Below, piece after piece: positions 26,501-35,075 of a stretch of DNA of 64,000 nt (positions within the stretch are counted from its first letter, which is position 1; each line of letters begins with the position of its first letter). Under the pieces are notes generated by a model. That model had not been told where the DNA came from and searched no databases. It saw only the letters and a list, made by a program, of their open reading frames with translations. This DNA is from SB11 sp965222995 (lineage in GTDB: Bacteria; Bacteroidota; Bacteroidia; UBA8524): positions 3,472,001 to 3,536,000 of the forward strand of contig OZ244977.1 in the NCBI GenBank assembly GCA_965222995.1, in the 5' to 3' direction. The position numbers and the translations under genes are program-made.

Positions 26501-27867
26501 ATAATCAGTTGTCCGAAGAAGGCGGAGTTCATCATTTTACTTGAAGCTGAATAGGCTACTTCGTTCCTAACTTTAGCGGTAATGTTCTGTTTCTTTAAGA
26601 CCTTGTCATGTAGTAGAAAAACAGTGCCTTCTACAATTATCACTGCACCATCTACTATTATTCCAAAGTCTATAGCACCCAGGCTCATCAGGTTTGCCCA
26701 AACGTCAAAAACATTCATCAGAATGAAGGCAAACAATAATGAAAGAGGAATAGTTGAAGCAACAATCAAACCTCCCCTCCAGTTTCCTAGTAGAAAAACT
26801 AGCACAAATATTACAATCAAAGCCCCTTCGATAAGGTTGGTGCTCACGGTTCCTGTGGTTTGTGCAATCAGTTTGCTTCTGTCAAGTAATGGTTCAATAA
26901 TTACACCTTCAGGAAGTGACTTCTGGATTTCATCCATACGGTCTTTCACCCTTTCAATCACATCATTAGAGTTAGCTCCTTTCAGCATCATCACCAACCC
27001 ACCAACAACTTCTCCTTCTCCGTCCTGTGTTAATGCTCCATAGCGCACGGCAGAGCCGAACTGAACTTTTGCTATGTCTTTTATGGTAATAGGGAGATTG
27101 TTAACATTCTTAACAACAATATTTTCTATATCCTTTAGGCTACGAGCAAGACCTTCTCCTCTTATAAAATTGGCATTATGGTCTTTTTCAATATATGCAC
27201 CTCCCGTATTTTGATTATTCTTTTCAAGGGCAGTAAATATATCTGATATTGTTAGCCCAATGGCTTTTAGTTCATCTGGGTCAATGGCAACTTCATATTG
27301 TTTGATTTTTCCTCCAATAGCATTTATCTCTACCACTCCGGGAACCATCGCCATTTGTCTAGCCACAATCCAGTCCTGCATAGTTCGTAAGTCAGAAGAG
27401 GAGTATTGTCCTTTATGCGCAGAATCAACCTTTAACGTATATTGATAAATTTCTCCCAACCCTGTAGATATTGGACCCATTGAGGGGCTTCCAAACCCCT
27501 TAGGAATTTCTTCTTTTACTTCATTGAGTTTTTCTGCTACAAGTTGTCTGGGCAGATATGTTCCCATCTTATCATCAAAAACTATGGTTACGACTGACAG
27601 ACCAAAACGAGAAACAGAACGAATTTCTTCTACACCTGGAAGGTTAGCCATTGCCACTTCCACAGGATAAGTAACAAATTGTTCAATATCTTCAGTTCCT
27701 AAATTGGAAGACTGTGTGATGACCTGAACCTGATTGTTGGTGACATCAGGAACGGCATCTATTGGGACCTGGGTTATGCTGTATATGCCTGTACCAATCA
27801 GCGCAAGTACAAACAGACCTATAATAAGTTTATTATTGATTGAGAAATCAATGATTTTATTAATCAT
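23527..27867 (-). CDS. czcA: Heavy-metal RND efflux pump fused to its TolC-like outer-membrane channel (CzcA-CzcC fusion)
   Basis: A 1446-residue fusion. Residues 1 to about 1035 are a complete HME-RND pump: the TM1 start (IDFSINNKLIIGLFV), GVEEIRSVSRFG, and the proton-relay motif DFGIIVDGAVIIVEG typical of the Zn/Co/Cd (HME1) subgroup. The porter then closes with the last helices. Around residue 1035-1060 a signal-peptide-like segment (MPKALVIFLLAGGLTFF) leads into a TolC-family domain (YPKIQAAKLEIRSQE, YKWKTSWKYYETEALALAKEQRKAA). The fusion puts the pump and outer-membrane factor in one chain, which implies cleavage at the internal signal or a tethered assembly. The type is known in Bacteroidota. 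The operon also carries its adaptor. Confidence 0.92.
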   Translation of the reverse strand: MINKIIDFSINNKLIIGLFVLALIGTGIYSITQVPIDAVPDVTNNQVQVITQSSNLGTEDIEQFVTYPVEVAMANLPGVEEIRSVSRFGLSVVTIVFDDKMGTYLPRQLVAEKLNEVKEEIPKGFGSPSMGPISTGLGEIYQYTLKVDSAHKGQYSSSDLRTMQDWIVARQMAMVPGVVEINAIGGKIKQYEVAIDPDELKAIGLTISDIFTALEKNNQNTGGAYIEKDHNANFIRGEGLARSLKDIENIVVKNVNNLPITIKDIAKVQFGSAVRYGALTQDGEGEVVGGLVMMLKGANSNDVIERVKDRMDEIQKSLPEGVIIEPLLDRSKLIAQTTGTVSTNLIEGALIVIFVLVFLLGNWRGGLIVASTIPLSLLFAFILMNVFDVWANLMSLGAIDFGIIVDGAVIIVEGTVFLLHDKVLKKQNITAKVRNEVAYSASSKMMNSAFFGQLIILIVFIPILALQGVEGKMFKPMALTFMFAMIGVMILCLTYVPMMSAWFIRMEKKNKTSWGDRLIIRLENIYEPILSIALKRAKWVIASAAILLGFATFTFFRMGGEFVPQLDEGDIAFHAILKPGSSLSETIETTTKIERIVKEKFPEAQKIVSRIGVAEVPTDPMPMDLADIFVIMAPKEEWVTTDSKDELVEMMKEELEKIPGVNYEFTQPIEMRFNELLEGVREDVAIKLYGEDINTLAVKAEEISKIIAGTQGIGDMKAEATTGLPQITVKYSRHKLAQYGLNIEDLNTIIQSAFAGGKAGVIFEGEKRFDLVVRLDEQHRKNIDDLKNLYVNLPNGSQVPMREVADISYQPGPMQISRDNTNRRTYVGINVRGRDIKSLVKEIQQKLDEQLELPAGYYIRYGGAFENLERASNRLQVVVPIALGLIFLLIFFALKSFKQSMMIYMAIPLAAIGGVFSLWLRDMPFSISAGVGFIVLFGVAVLNGLVLISGWNELKEEGLADLSERIRLGAKRRIRPILLTALTDVLGFLPMAVSNSAGAEVQQPLATVVIGGMITATLLTLFVLPILYCWVEHKRGKSLMPKALVIFLLAGGLTFFSTGELKAQSQDVLSPIVLEEAIQKAKSVYPKIQAAKLEIRSQEVLKKTAWDLGNTKIFTGGEELIGNQGVYTILGVQQQNIDVFGIVPKMSLQKKRIALANAALNLSEIELEFQVKVSYGKLFAALKQYELYIELDSAFIKFERAAKIRYETEATSKLAYLAASNQSRQITIQKEQAFRDFQIALQRFNLWMVSDSLFTVSDEAFTTWAQPLQINIDSLGIHPLLDIANRRMEAANQEVNTAKANFLPKLNLQYGTQEVGGETGFYQYQAGISIPLFFMKNQGVMQSAKIKKQIAEQNLYQTQLELQNNYQNALETYYKWKTSWKYYETEALALAKEQRKAAVTAYRAGAINYVTFLQNVKDAMQIEITAWLSFEQYLNSRFQIEYFINK

Positions 27868-27988
27868 AAAAATGGTATTAATTCAAAATAATCTAGCAGC
27901 ACACATTATCTAAAATGAAGTGTGTGAGATTGACATTTTCCGAAAAGAAATAGATAAAAACAGGATATGACTACCCCAAATGACTGAA

Positions 27989-28303
27989 TTATGCTTGAGG
28001 AGGCTGTAAGAGAGACCGAGGAATCTCTTTGCCTAAGTTGCCTCGATAAGATGCATTTTCGTAAGATAAAAAGGGGTGTAATGGAGAAACCTCAAAAAGC
28101 CCTAAATTTATAGTATAAACGTGGCAACATTGGCATTGGCAAAATGGTGAACAAAGTTCACAATCTTGATTATGGTCATGCTCATCATCAACACCTACTA
28201 TTGTAGTAACTTGATAATTTTCATCGCATATCTCTGATTCACAGCACGGGACTATGTTGAGTGCCAAAAAATATAATGATAATATGACTACCAAGAATTT
28301 CAC
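27989..28303 (-). CDS. Small exported Cys/His-rich protein (DUF6660-like)
   Basis: A 104-residue protein with a signal peptide (MKFLVVILSLYFLALNIVPC). Metal-binding clusters follow: CCESEIC, DDEHDHNQDC, and CSPFCQCQCCHVY, then a tail ending LLQPPQA. It matches the pattern I know as the DUF6660 family. The start codon is GTG at 28303, only five bases after a TATATTTG -7 element, so the transcript may be leaderless. It heads the zinc efflux operon and may sense or buffer periplasmic metal, which is inference. Confidence 0.72.
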   Translation of the reverse strand: MKFLVVILSLYFLALNIVPCCESEICDENYQVTTIVGVDDEHDHNQDCELCSPFCQCQCCHVYTINLGLFEVSPLHPFLSYENASYRGNLGKEIPRSLLQPPQA

Positions 28304-28639
28304 ACCGCAAATATATCTAAATTATGGTGCAACTGGATTGCAAAGATGTGCCATAGGTTTATTTCAATAGGATTTATATTTTCTCAAAAAATAAAAAAGC
28401 CTACTTTTTACCAAAAAAGTAAGTTGTTTTACAACCTATTAATAATAAGCTCTTTCGGGTGAATAAGAGATTAAGAGGAATGGCGAACAAAATAAAGTTA
28501 ATCAAATCACTGGTTGAAAGTTTAAAAGGGCATATGAATAAAATACATTTACAGTAAAATATTCTTTTAGCACTAAGTACACCTAGAATTCCTTTAATAC
28601 TTACTTAGATTAAGCTATTTTTGTTTAAAATATTAGAAA
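28304..28639. other. Divergent intergenic region between Zn block and restriction cassette
   Basis: Besides the promoter of the minus-strand operon, this 336-base AT-rich stretch shows no gene. TACTTTTTACC against AAAAAAGTA (28413-28432) is a weak hairpin. The start of the restriction cassette has no recognised TAnnTTTG box. Confidence 0.4.
28308..28342 (-). promoter_or_regulatory. Promoter with TGCAA palindrome (candidate Zur box)
   Basis: On the minus strand TATATTTG (28308-28315) is a -7 element. Just upstream, 28328-28342 is TGCAA-CTGGA-TTGCA, a palindrome with a 5-base spacer. Fur-family repressors bind such inverted repeats. The Zur-like gene lies in the same operon. Confidence 0.5.
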
Positions 28640-31600
28640 TTGAATAACCCACTACTAACCTTTCTAAAACAATTAGATTTAGAGAAATCAGTTTTCTTTC
28701 ATAAAAAAGAGAACGGGCAAAGTTTTGGTAATTTTGGCTCTGATATTCAAAAAAAACTAGATGCAATAAATCCTGATGCATACTATGTCTTTAATAATAA
28801 ACCATTCATTCTTTTTTTTGATTTAAGTAATACAAATAGTCAAAAGGAAAAGTCAATCCATAAACAAGTTTGGTCTTTTGATAATTCGCCAATAATTTTC
28901 ATCATTAAAGAAACTGAGATTAAGGTATTCAATGCCTTTAATTACATAAAAGAAAAGAATGGTAATAGTGGGCTTGAAGAGATAAAGATTAATGAAGAAG
29001 AGAGAAAAGAAAAATTTTCATTTTGGAGTCTACAGAGTGGCTATACTTGGAAATGGCTTCAAGAAGAGTATTTAAGTGAAAAAACAAAAAAGGATAGAAA
29101 AAAGAGAGTTAATGAAAGGCTTTTCCAAAATATAAAAGAGGTTAGAGAAACATTAATACAGAGCTATGCTGAAGATAATGATGAAGAGGCAAGCTCAAAA
29201 GCCAATTCTCTAATTTTACGACTAATTTTTATCAGGTATTTGATAGATAGAGGAGTAATTATTGATAATACCTATATCAATGGAAATAGTATAAAAGCAA
29301 AGAGACTTTGTTTTAGCAAGTTAATTTCAGAACCGGATAGACTAAACAACTTGTTTAAGGTTTTAAACAATAAATTTAATGGTGTTTTGTTTAAAGATAT
29401 TGAGACATCACTTAGTCACTATCAAGCAAAGTCTTTATCAAATATTTTTAAGGGTGAGACTCCTGAAGAAGGCTCTTTGTTCTTCAATCATATTGATTTT
29501 TATTTTGAAATATTTGATTTTTCTATTATACCTGTTGAGGTTATTTCTGGGATTTATGAGTCCTTAATCTCACCCGAAACAAGAAAATTAGACTCTGCTG
29601 TATATACTCCTTCATTTCTTGTTGAATACATTTTAGAAGATACTGTTCAAAAGCATTTAGATTCTAAAAATACTTCTGAATGTAAAATATTTGAAGTTGC
29701 TGTTGGCTCAGGTATTTTTTTAGTTCAGTCATTAAGAAAAATGATTGACAAAGAAATTGAAATCTCAAAAAAAGTATCAAAAGATTCATTTAATAAAAGA
29801 ATACGAGAAATAGCTAAGAGTAATTTATTTGGGATTGATATTAACAAAGAAGCTCTTAAAGTAACTTGTTTCTCTTTATATATAGCTCTTTTAGATTATC
29901 AAAACCCAAAAGAAATTGACAAATATGAATTTCCCAACTTTTTAAATGAGAATTTATTTAATGCAAATTTTTTTGATGTTGAGCATGAGTTTAATACAGT
30001 TTTAAAAGAAACAGTTAAGCCAGACTTTATCTTAGGAAACCCGCCATGGAAAAGTAATAAAGACCCTATTCATATTAAATGGATTAAAAATAATAATAAA
30101 ACAATAGGAAGGTTTGAAATAGCTCAATCATTTTTATTAAGGTCGAAAGACTTTATGCAGCCTTCAACCAAAGCAGCACTTATTGTTACTAGTACCATTT
30201 TTTATAATACATCAAATAAAACTAAGTCCTTTAAAAAAGAATTCCTGACTTCTTTTTGTATTGATACATTTTTTGATTTATCGGCTGTAAAACAGTCATT
30301 GTTTGAGCAACAAGAAAGTCCCTCTTCCATTGTTTTTTTTAGGTTATCTTTTCCTGATGAGTACAAAAAGCACATTATAAATCATAAAAGCCTTAAGGTT
30401 AACCTCTTTTTAAAGCACTTTAAAACTCTTGTTTTAGAAAAAAGTGACATTAAAAGTATTTCTCAAATATTATTTATTGAAAATGATTGGATGTTTAAAG
30501 TAGCGCTATATGGAAACACATTAGACTTTAAACTAATTAAAAAATTAAAAGAAAACTATCCTATAAACCTTTTAAAAATAATAGATGATAAAACTATATT
30601 TAAAGGAGCAGGCATAGAAAGGGGACAAGATTCAGATTATTATCCCAGTTTAATTGGGTTGCCAATAGTCGAAAATAAAAACATTACAGAATACTATACT
30701 GAAATTGATAGAACTGCCACCTTAAAAGAAGAGGATGTTTACTTATCGAGAGGAAGAAAGTTAAATATTTTTGAGGGAGAAAAGATTTTATTGAAAGAAC
30801 AAAGTAAGGACTGGAATAAGCCTGTCGTCTCTTATTGCAATTCAACTAGTGTTTTCAGAAAGGGTGCTTTTTCAATAGCATCTACCAATAGTAATTTATT
30901 GAAATATATCTATGGGGTATGCATTTCTGACTTTGCTATATATTATATTTTTGCTATAGCCAGTGCGTGGGGAATAGGTACAAGACCTGCAATACGTTTT
31001 GATGATGAATTTCTTTCTTTACCTTTTAAAGAACCTACCATTTCACAAAGCAATACTATTGTTGATTTGATAGATAACTTTCTTCTTTCATTAGAACGTT
31101 ATTATACCTCTGAATTTAGGTCTGAAAACATACCTATAGATAAATACATTCTATATAAAATAAATAGCTTCATTTATGAACTGTTCTCTATCACTTCCCA
31201 TGAAAAAGACCTTATAGACTATACCCTTAGTGTTTCAAGATATCAGTTTCAAGAAAGTAAACAGAATAAGTTTCTAAAAAAGGTAGATGGAGATTTAAAA
31301 TATTTGGAACAATATGCTGATATTTATTTACAAGAGTTTCAAGAGATTTATGAAGATGAGTTTATGCAAGTTGAAATATTTAGCTTGGGCTATTTCATTG
31401 CTATGAACTTTATACTTTTAAAAGAAAAACCAACTAAAAAAATAATACATACCGAAAATTCAAAAGAGGAAGAGGTTCTAAAAAAATTAGCAAATACCCT
31501 CTCCATTTCTCAAATTACAAGTACCGAAGACCCTTCAAAAAACTTATATATTCAAAAAGATATAAAAGGTTTTGAAAGAAATTCATTCTACATCATAAAG

Positions 31601-31714
31601 CCTAACGAGTTTAAAAGCTGGCACAGGGCAATGGCTTGGTATGATGTGGCAGAGTTTAAAGAGGCTATTGAAAATGCAGAAATCAATCACTTAAAATTGC
31701 AAAATATTAATTAA
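28640..31714 (+). CDS. Eco57I-like DNA adenine methyltransferase of a two-gene restriction-type system
   Basis: A 1024-residue protein. It starts at TTG 28640: an in-frame stop lies six bases upstream and no ATG occurs in the first 300 codons. Residues 1-130 are an N-terminal domain without an E-x-K nuclease signature (KPFILFFDLSN, HKQVWSFDNSPIIFIIK). The methyltransferase core has YTPSFLVEYILED, motif I as FEVAVGSGIFLVQS near residue 350, NLFGIDINKEAL, and motif IV GNPPW near residue 467. Residues about 600-900 should hold the target-recognition domain. It should methylate adenine and guide restriction. The partner nuclease gene starts on the very next base. Base composition is more AT-rich than the flanks, a sign of separate acquisition. 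Confidence 0.85.
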   Translation: MNNPLLTFLKQLDLEKSVFFHKKENGQSFGNFGSDIQKKLDAINPDAYYVFNNKPFILFFDLSNTNSQKEKSIHKQVWSFDNSPIIFIIKETEIKVFNAFNYIKEKNGNSGLEEIKINEEERKEKFSFWSLQSGYTWKWLQEEYLSEKTKKDRKKRVNERLFQNIKEVRETLIQSYAEDNDEEASSKANSLILRLIFIRYLIDRGVIIDNTYINGNSIKAKRLCFSKLISEPDRLNNLFKVLNNKFNGVLFKDIETSLSHYQAKSLSNIFKGETPEEGSLFFNHIDFYFEIFDFSIIPVEVISGIYESLISPETRKLDSAVYTPSFLVEYILEDTVQKHLDSKNTSECKIFEVAVGSGIFLVQSLRKMIDKEIEISKKVSKDSFNKRIREIAKSNLFGIDINKEALKVTCFSLYIALLDYQNPKEIDKYEFPNFLNENLFNANFFDVEHEFNTVLKETVKPDFILGNPPWKSNKDPIHIKWIKNNNKTIGRFEIAQSFLLRSKDFMQPSTKAALIVTSTIFYNTSNKTKSFKKEFLTSFCIDTFFDLSAVKQSLFEQQESPSSIVFFRLSFPDEYKKHIINHKSLKVNLFLKHFKTLVLEKSDIKSISQILFIENDWMFKVALYGNTLDFKLIKKLKENYPINLLKIIDDKTIFKGAGIERGQDSDYYPSLIGLPIVENKNITEYYTEIDRTATLKEEDVYLSRGRKLNIFEGEKILLKEQSKDWNKPVVSYCNSTSVFRKGAFSIASTNSNLLKYIYGVCISDFAIYYIFAIASAWGIGTRPAIRFDDEFLSLPFKEPTISQSNTIVDLIDNFLLSLERYYTSEFRSENIPIDKYILYKINSFIYELFSITSHEKDLIDYTLSVSRYQFQESKQNKFLKKVDGDLKYLEQYADIYLQEFQEIYEDEFMQVEIFSLGYFIAMNFILLKEKPTKKIIHTENSKEEEVLKKLANTLSISQITSTEDPSKNLYIQKDIKGFERNSFYIIKPNEFKSWHRAMAWYDVAEFKEAIENAEINHLKLQNIN

Positions 31715-32434
31715 ATGGATTTAGATGCCTCCCTATATATCAGGGAAAGGAAATTGAAAACAGCTATAGTTGACAGCTCAATAAGCAGAATACTTAAATA
31801 TATAGTTGATTGTTATTTATTGTTTAAAAAAGACTGTATCACATACACAAAAGACGAAAAAGGAAAAATTTTTCAAGAAGACTACTTTAGAGACCGATTG
31901 GTAGATGACTATTTAAGAAAAAATAAAAGCCTAATTCCAAAATCACAAACAACAGAGATATGGTTTAATAAAGAAGCTACTGAAACCTATATAGATAATA
32001 AAGGCGTTAAACACAATGATAAGATTGACATCCGCATAACTGACACAGCCCTTCAAAAGAGCTGGAATTTAAGCAATACAGATGATGTTTATTATGCTTT
32101 AGAATGTAAAAGGATTAAAACAACCTCTAACATAACGGACTATATTGGAGATATAGTAAAGTTTACAGAGAGAAAATATCTTAGTACAAGATTACCATTT
32201 GAGGGGCAAGTTGCATTTATTGAGAATACTAATTTAAGCGGGAGTAAGCTCATTCAAAATATTAATTTAAAGCTAAAAAAACATACTACAATTAATACAA
32301 AACAGTTTTTAGCATCGTATAAAGTGCATACTGATTTTGAAGACTCTTATTTATCTCAGCATTCAAGAAGCCAAACAAAAGAAGTTTTTTCTATTAACCA
32401 CCTCCTCTTTGACTATTCAGATGTTCTTGTTTAG
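31715..32434 (+). CDS. PD-(D/E)xK-type nuclease of the restriction-type system
   Basis: A 239-residue protein directly abutting the methyltransferase gene (the ATG follows the TAA with no gap). The nuclease signature is visible: KIDIRITD near residue 103 supplies the Asp, and YYALECKRIK near residue 128 supplies E-x-K. Flanking helices (ISRILKYIVDCYLLFKKD, YIGDIVKFTERKY) fit the fold. The family is not one I can name. It should cleave DNA lacking the partner's methylation, making the pair a type II-like restriction or phage-defence cassette. The coupling of the genes supports a shared function. Confidence 0.75.
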   Translation: MDLDASLYIRERKLKTAIVDSSISRILKYIVDCYLLFKKDCITYTKDEKGKIFQEDYFRDRLVDDYLRKNKSLIPKSQTTEIWFNKEATETYIDNKGVKHNDKIDIRITDTALQKSWNLSNTDDVYYALECKRIKTTSNITDYIGDIVKFTERKYLSTRLPFEGQVAFIENTNLSGSKLIQNINLKLKKHTTINTKQFLASYKVHTDFEDSYLSQHSRSQTKEVFSINHLLFDYSDVLV

Positions 32435-32489
32435 AAAAGTAGTAAAACAAGCTATTAAAAGCTAGATATAGTCTTTTAAATTAAATAAT

Positions 32490-32497
32490 TATATTTG
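32490..32497 (+). promoter_or_regulatory. -7 promoter element of the copper block
   Basis: TATATTTG (TAnnTTTG) ends 11 bases before the ATG at 32509, giving a very short leader. A clear -33 TTTG is not seen. Confidence 0.5.
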
Positions 32498-32508
32498 TTT
32501 AACATTAG

Positions 32509-32940
32509 ATGTTTAAAAAAGCAGCTAAACATATCATCCCTTTGCTATTAGCAATAATGGTTTTCATTACCTCTGTGGGAATAGAAATCAATATGCATTA
32601 TTGTAAAGACACATTAAGTAACTTTAGTTTTTATTCTAAAGCTAACGTGTGTAACCAAATGGATGAAGTAGCATCATCTAAAGGCTGTGAAAATGCTCCT
32701 GAAATCTCAGAAAGAGATTGTTGTTCTTCTGGAACTTTTTTCTATCAAAATGACGTTCTAACTCAACCGAGTTTAATTTTTGAAAATCTTGAGCAAGATT
32801 TTGCAGCTGTGCCTGCTTCAAGTATTTGTACAACACAGTTAACTATTGAGGGATTTCAGAATATACAATCTAAAAGTATAAACTCCCCGCCTTTACCAAA
32901 CAAAGACTATCAGTCTTATTTTCAGGTTTTTCGTATTTGA
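32509..32940 (+). CDS. HYC_CC_PP-family small exported protein
   Basis: A 143-residue protein with a membrane-spanning signal (IIPLLLAIMVFITSVG). The family hallmarks are visible in order: MHYCKD, ERDCCSSG, and SPPLPNKDYQSYFQVFRI at the C-terminus. Other cysteines (NVCNQM, KGCENA) suggest metal binding in the periplasm or at the outer membrane. The family is restricted to Bacteroidota. It heads the copper block and probably senses or buffers copper, which is inference. A second member lies at 37728-38147. Confidence 0.78.
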   Translation: MFKKAAKHIIPLLLAIMVFITSVGIEINMHYCKDTLSNFSFYSKANVCNQMDEVASSKGCENAPEISERDCCSSGTFFYQNDVLTQPSLIFENLEQDFAAVPASSICTTQLTIEGFQNIQSKSINSPPLPNKDYQSYFQVFRI

Positions 32941-33058
32941 TAATTCATCTTTAAGAGTGCTAATGCACTACAACCTCAATTAACTATATCAATTTTTTGA
33001 TATGGTAATAGTGCTATATGCTGCACTAATTTTTCACATACATTAATAAATCTAAAAA

Positions 33059-34033
33059 ATGAAAAGAATAATTACAATAACTCTTGCACTACATATAGTG
33101 GCTAGTATTTCGGCACAAAAAACCGTAAAACTTAATATTGACAACTTATTAAAAGATAAAGCCTTTGCATATAACCAAGAAAGTCAAAATAATTTAAACA
33201 ATGCTTTTAAGTTAACTAGGCTAGAGTACTATATTTCTAAAATAAGTATAACTCACGATGGAGGGCAAATAACAGAAGCCAAAGATGTTTACATTTTGGT
33301 TAACGCTTCAAATAATGTTGCAGCAGACTTAGGCTCATACAATATTACAAATATTGAAAACATTAAATTTTACATTGGTGTTAATGCCCCACAAAATAAT
33401 CAAGACCCCACACAATGGCCTGGCGGACATCCATTAGCACCAAGATCACCATCTATGCATTGGGGGTGGACAGCAGGCTATCGCTTTGTTGCTATGGAAG
33501 GTAAAGGAGGTAGTTCATTAAACACCACTTTCGAGCTACACGCGTTAGGTAATAAATATTATTATCCTATACAAATACCAGTAACAGGAAAAGATGTTGG
33601 GGGTGAATTACATATAGACCTTAAAGCAGATTATACTAAGTCCATAGAAAATATTGATGTTTCTGGCGGAATATTAATTCATGGTGAAGATGGACCTACC
33701 ATAAAATTACTTCAAAATTTTAGAGATTATGTTTTCTCTTCAGGTACTGGGGCTACTAATGTTTTAGCTAGTGTTAATACGCCCGTTTCGCCTAATGCTT
33801 TATCTATATATCCCAACCCTACAATAACAGGCACAATAAATATAGATATTATAGATAATAGCATAGATTATACAGGGGTAACGGTATCAGATATTACTGG
33901 TAAAGAAATAATAAGCACAAACATTAATAGTAACAGTACTAATCAAATACAATTATTAGAGAAAGGTATTTACTTGATTAGTTTAATGAATAATGAGCGC
34001 AGGCTTGTTACGAAAAAGCTAATTGTTCAATAA
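33059..34033 (+). CDS. MbnP-like copper-binding protein with T9SS sorting domain
   Basis: A 324-residue exported protein. The signal peptide ends ASISAQ. Residues about 25-235 form an MbnP-type domain: LTRLEYYISKI, then PSMHWGWTAGYRFVAMEG near residues 130-147, the Trp-rich signature of this family. In characterised MbnP a tryptophan is oxidised to kynurenine by the di-haem partner MbnH, creating a copper site. Residues 247-324 are a T9SS sorting domain (LSIYPNPTITGTINID, LLEKGIYLISL, KKLIVQ), which would place it at the cell surface. The two di-haem genes that follow are candidate MbnH partners. Confidence 0.8.
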   Translation: MKRIITITLALHIVASISAQKTVKLNIDNLLKDKAFAYNQESQNNLNNAFKLTRLEYYISKISITHDGGQITEAKDVYILVNASNNVAADLGSYNITNIENIKFYIGVNAPQNNQDPTQWPGGHPLAPRSPSMHWGWTAGYRFVAMEGKGGSSLNTTFELHALGNKYYYPIQIPVTGKDVGGELHIDLKADYTKSIENIDVSGGILIHGEDGPTIKLLQNFRDYVFSSGTGATNVLASVNTPVSPNALSIYPNPTITGTINIDIIDNSIDYTGVTVSDITGKEIISTNINSNSTNQIQLLEKGIYLISLMNNERRLVTKKLIVQ

Positions 34034-34046
34034 TCCCTTTTTAGTA

Positions 34047-35075
34047 ATGGGAAGCCAAAAAAATATAACAAAAATCGTAACTGCCTTATTGGTAGTAGTA
34101 TTATTTGGGTGTAAAAAAGACTCCCCTGCTATTGCTGATAATGTAAGTGAAATTGATATACCCAAAGGTTTCCCTTTAATATCTTTTCCTGCTGATAATG
34201 CTTATAGCCAAAAGCGTTGGGAATTAGGAAAGCAATTATTTTATGACCCCATATTATCATCAGACTCAACAATAAGCTGTGCTACTTGCCACAAACCTGA
34301 ATTAGCTTTTAGTGATGATGTTGCTTTTAGCGATGGTGTTAAAGAACGGAAAGGGACAAGAAACTCTCCTTCATTAGCTAATATAGCTTACCACCCATAC
34401 TTTACTAGAGAAGGTGGTGTGCCTACTTTAGAAATGCAGGTTTTAGTGCCTATACAAGAGCATAATGAGTTTGATTTTAATATAGTACTTATTACAGAAC
34501 GTTTGTTAAGAAGCGAACACTATGTAGCAATGAGCCAAGAGGCGTATAATCGACCTCCCGACCATTTTGTTACAGTGCGTGCACTTGCAACTTTTGAGCG
34601 TAGTTTACTAAGCGGTAATAGTGCATATGATAAATTAGCTTTCCAAAACCAGCCCACAGCCTTAACAGTACAGGAAAAAAAGGGTATGGATTTGTTTTTT
34701 AGTGATAAAACAAATTGCTCCAAATGCCATAGCGGGTTTAACTTTAGCAATTATGCTTTTGAGAATAACGGGTTATATGAAGTATATACAGACATAGGGC
34801 GAAAACGTTTAACAAATGAGGATAGAGATATAGCCTTGTTTAAAATTCCTAGTTTAAGAAATGTAGCACTTACCTCACCCTATATGCATGATGGCTCTTT
34901 GATAACACTTGAAGAAGTTATAGAACACTATAATACAGGTGGGAAAACAAATACCCAAAAAAGTAACTTGATTAAACCATTACAGCTTACTAATCCTGAA
35001 AAAGAACAGTTGGTAGCATTTTTAAAAAGCCTTACCGACTATGAATTTATAAACAATAAAAGATTTAGACCATGA
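34047..35075 (+). CDS. Di-haem cytochrome c peroxidase/MbnH-like lipoprotein
   Basis: A 342-residue c-type cytochrome. A lipobox VVLFGC puts the lipidated Cys at 22. The haem motifs are CATCH near residue 80 and CSKCH near residue 225. FKIPSLRNVALTSPYMHDGS is the conserved region of the CcpA/MauG superfamily. The ATG at 34047 gives a proper lipoprotein signal; a TTG at 34023 is an in-frame alternative. It follows the MbnP-like gene by 13 bases. MbnH-type enzymes modify a Trp of MbnP, which is the most likely role. It overlaps the next gene by four bases. Confidence 0.88.
   Translation: MGSQKNITKIVTALLVVVLFGCKKDSPAIADNVSEIDIPKGFPLISFPADNAYSQKRWELGKQLFYDPILSSDSTISCATCHKPELAFSDDVAFSDGVKERKGTRNSPSLANIAYHPYFTREGGVPTLEMQVLVPIQEHNEFDFNIVLITERLLRSEHYVAMSQEAYNRPPDHFVTVRALATFERSLLSGNSAYDKLAFQNQPTALTVQEKKGMDLFFSDKTNCSKCHSGFNFSNYAFENNGLYEVYTDIGRKRLTNEDRDIALFKIPSLRNVALTSPYMHDGSLITLEEVIEHYNTGGKTNTQKSNLIKPLQLTNPEKEQLVAFLKSLTDYEFINNKRFRP

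Noticed and set aside
28640..31714. BREX PglX or DISARM methyltransferase
   Set aside because: No other BREX or DISARM genes are present; only a small nuclease gene follows, so a type II-like pair fits better.
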